Shown here: positions 50,837 through 51,720 of the stretch, piece after piece
Layout of the letters: every line of letters starts with the position of its first letter
How positions within the stretch are numbered: position 1 is the stretch's first letter
NCBI GenBank assembly: GCA_964409645.1
Contig: CAYPEK010000019.1
Location: forward strand, 1 to 51,720
Length of the DNA: 51,720 bases
Source of the DNA: CAYPEK01 sp964409645
Lineage (GTDB): Bacteria > UBP15 > UBA6099
Direction: 5' to 3'
Program-made: the position numbers and the translations under genes
The notes under the pieces: model-generated
What the model was told of the DNA's origin: nothing
The model's input: the letters and a program-made list of their open reading frames with translations, nothing else
Database searches by the model: none

Positions 50837-51720
50837 TCATCGTCTGCCGGCCAAAGGCATCGAACACACCACGATTGCAGCCAGCCAGAAAAAGGTTATC
50901 GCGATTCCATATACAGGGATAAAAAAGGTCGCCGTAAGCAGCGCACCCACACATGCGCCAACCATGTCCGCGAAATACACGCGACCCGATAGCACTGATT
51001 CTCTTCCATTCGCCCCCGCCATGCTCCCCACAAGACACGGATACACCGCGCCGACGCAAACTCCCGTCGCCGCTGCAAAAACAAATATCAAAAGCATCGA
51101 CTCGCCTGCACCGGCGTTTTTAATGTAAACAACCATCAGACATATAATCGTTGTTAGCGCAATTGCCGCCAGTCGAAACACCGTCACCGCATGTAATTTG
51201 CCTTTGCGCAACACCATAAATGCAAAAGCAGCGCCCGTCGCAGCGCCGACAAGGAACGCCGCATTTATCGCCCCGAGATATTGGTAAACAACTCCAAACT
51301 TCACCTGAAACACGAATATCAAAATTATCTCCGCCGCCATTCCCGCCGCACCCGTAGCAGCAGCCGCAAGATATATCCCAAAATTCTTCACGCTCTTAAA
51401 TTTCACACCGCACAACATTACCACTAAGCTGAACATCGCCATTGCGACCAAGAAAAGCCATTGCCTTTTTGTATAATCGAACGATTCGGCTACTCCGCCG
51501 GCAACTCCGAAATACCGCTCTATAAAGCCGGCGACAAGCGTTTTTTTATAATATGCTCCGGAGTATTTTATATGGTTGATCACCGCTGTCGGTATGAAGT
51601 CTCTGTTGATCGCATTTTCCGCACCGGCCACTATTTCTATAGAAACATTCTTTCGCCGATTCGGGTCGGCATAATATTCCGCCGGGTCCTTTGCAAATAC
51701 GGAAAACACCGCATCCGCCC
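50837..51720 (-). CDS. Spermidine-synthase-like membrane protein, C-terminal part, cut by the window edge
   Basis: The frame is open to the right edge, so the N-terminus is missing. The visible part begins with DPAEYYADPNRRKN and INRDFIPTAVINHIKYSG, which fits the segment after the spermidine-synthase-like methyltransferase core in membrane-fused members of that family. About six to seven transmembrane helices follow (FGVVYQYLGAINAAFLVGAATGAAFAF, VGAVYPCLVGSMAG). In such fusions an MFS-like membrane domain surrounds or follows the synthase domain. Whether it makes polyamines cannot be said without the catalytic part. Confidence 0.6.
   Translation of the reverse strand, partial: ADAVFSVFAKDPAEYYADPNRRKNVSIEIVAGAENAINRDFIPTAVINHIKYSGAYYKKTLVAGFIERYFGVAGGVAESFDYTKRQWLFLVAMAMFSLVVMLCGVKFKSVKNFGIYLAAAATGAAGMAAEIILIFVFQVKFGVVYQYLGAINAAFLVGAATGAAFAFMVLRKGKLHAVTVFRLAAIALTTIICLMVVYIKNAGAGESMLLIFVFAAATGVCVGAVYPCLVGSMAGANGRESVLSGRVYFADMVGACVGALLTATFFIPVYGIAITFFWLAAIVVCSMPLAGRR

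Overview
The window is a chromosomal segment of a diderm bacterium, probably a metagenome-assembled genome of an uncultured lineage. The evidence is an outer-membrane barrel candidate, several lipoproteins with clear lipoboxes, a GT9 (LPS heptosyltransferase-type) glycosyltransferase, a LolA-like protein, GC-rich genes with AT-rich intergenic DNA, and two 100-N scaffold gaps each flanked by an identical 55-bp overlap. I cannot name the phylum from sequence alone. No rRNA, tRNA, CRISPR array or transposase gene was seen.

Region 1 (1-7.2 kb) is read leftward: an MFS exporter, a TIM-barrel amidohydrolase and an alkaline-phosphatase-superfamily phosphodiesterase (the last two overlap by one base), a cluster of palindromes, a response regulator fused to an XRE-type DNA-binding domain, and a large Cys-rich secreted protein.

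Region 2 (7.3-21.8 kb, rightward) is the most interesting part. A long TPR protein and a radical SAM protein precede a strong promoter. That promoter drives a 113-residue peptide ending in nine tandem His-Xaa-Ser triplets plus Trp. Tightly packed behind it are two HxsD-like proteins, an HxsB-type radical SAM maturase and six more radical SAM enzymes, the last two with cobalamin-binding-type N-terminal domains. I read this as a heavily expanded variant of the His-Xaa-Ser (Hxs) RiPP system: eight radical SAM proteins around one repeat precursor, and no gene I recognise as canonical HxsC. One of these genes is split by an N gap; collapsing the duplicated 55 bp restores an intact frame.

Region 3 (21.8-29.1 kb, leftward) holds ileS followed by an endonuclease/exonuclease/phosphatase-fold protein, a DUF192 protein and a GT4 glycosyltransferase. 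Upstream of ileS is what looks like a complete ribosome-mediated attenuator: a near-consensus sigma-70 promoter, a 22-codon leader with five Ile codons, a long hairpin with the leader stop codon in its loop, and an intrinsic terminator. A 148-bp inverted-repeat element lies between this attenuator and ileS. The IleRS carries an insertion of about 180 residues just after its HIGH-motif region.

Region 4 (29.2-51.7 kb) is a mixed chromosomal neighbourhood of mostly envelope genes: an SGNH-type lipoprotein, an aminotransferase, a GT39-type membrane glycosyltransferase, TspO, an AlkD-like DNA glycosylase, a LolA-like protein, a Maf-like/GT9 fusion, an operon of outer-membrane barrel candidate, FecR-domain protein and Ig-like lipoprotein (with the second N gap), a DUF4011-type helicase-nuclease resembling defence proteins, a TPR protein, a membrane-anchored beta-propeller, a secreted metallophosphoesterase, and a spermidine-synthase-like membrane protein cut by the right edge.
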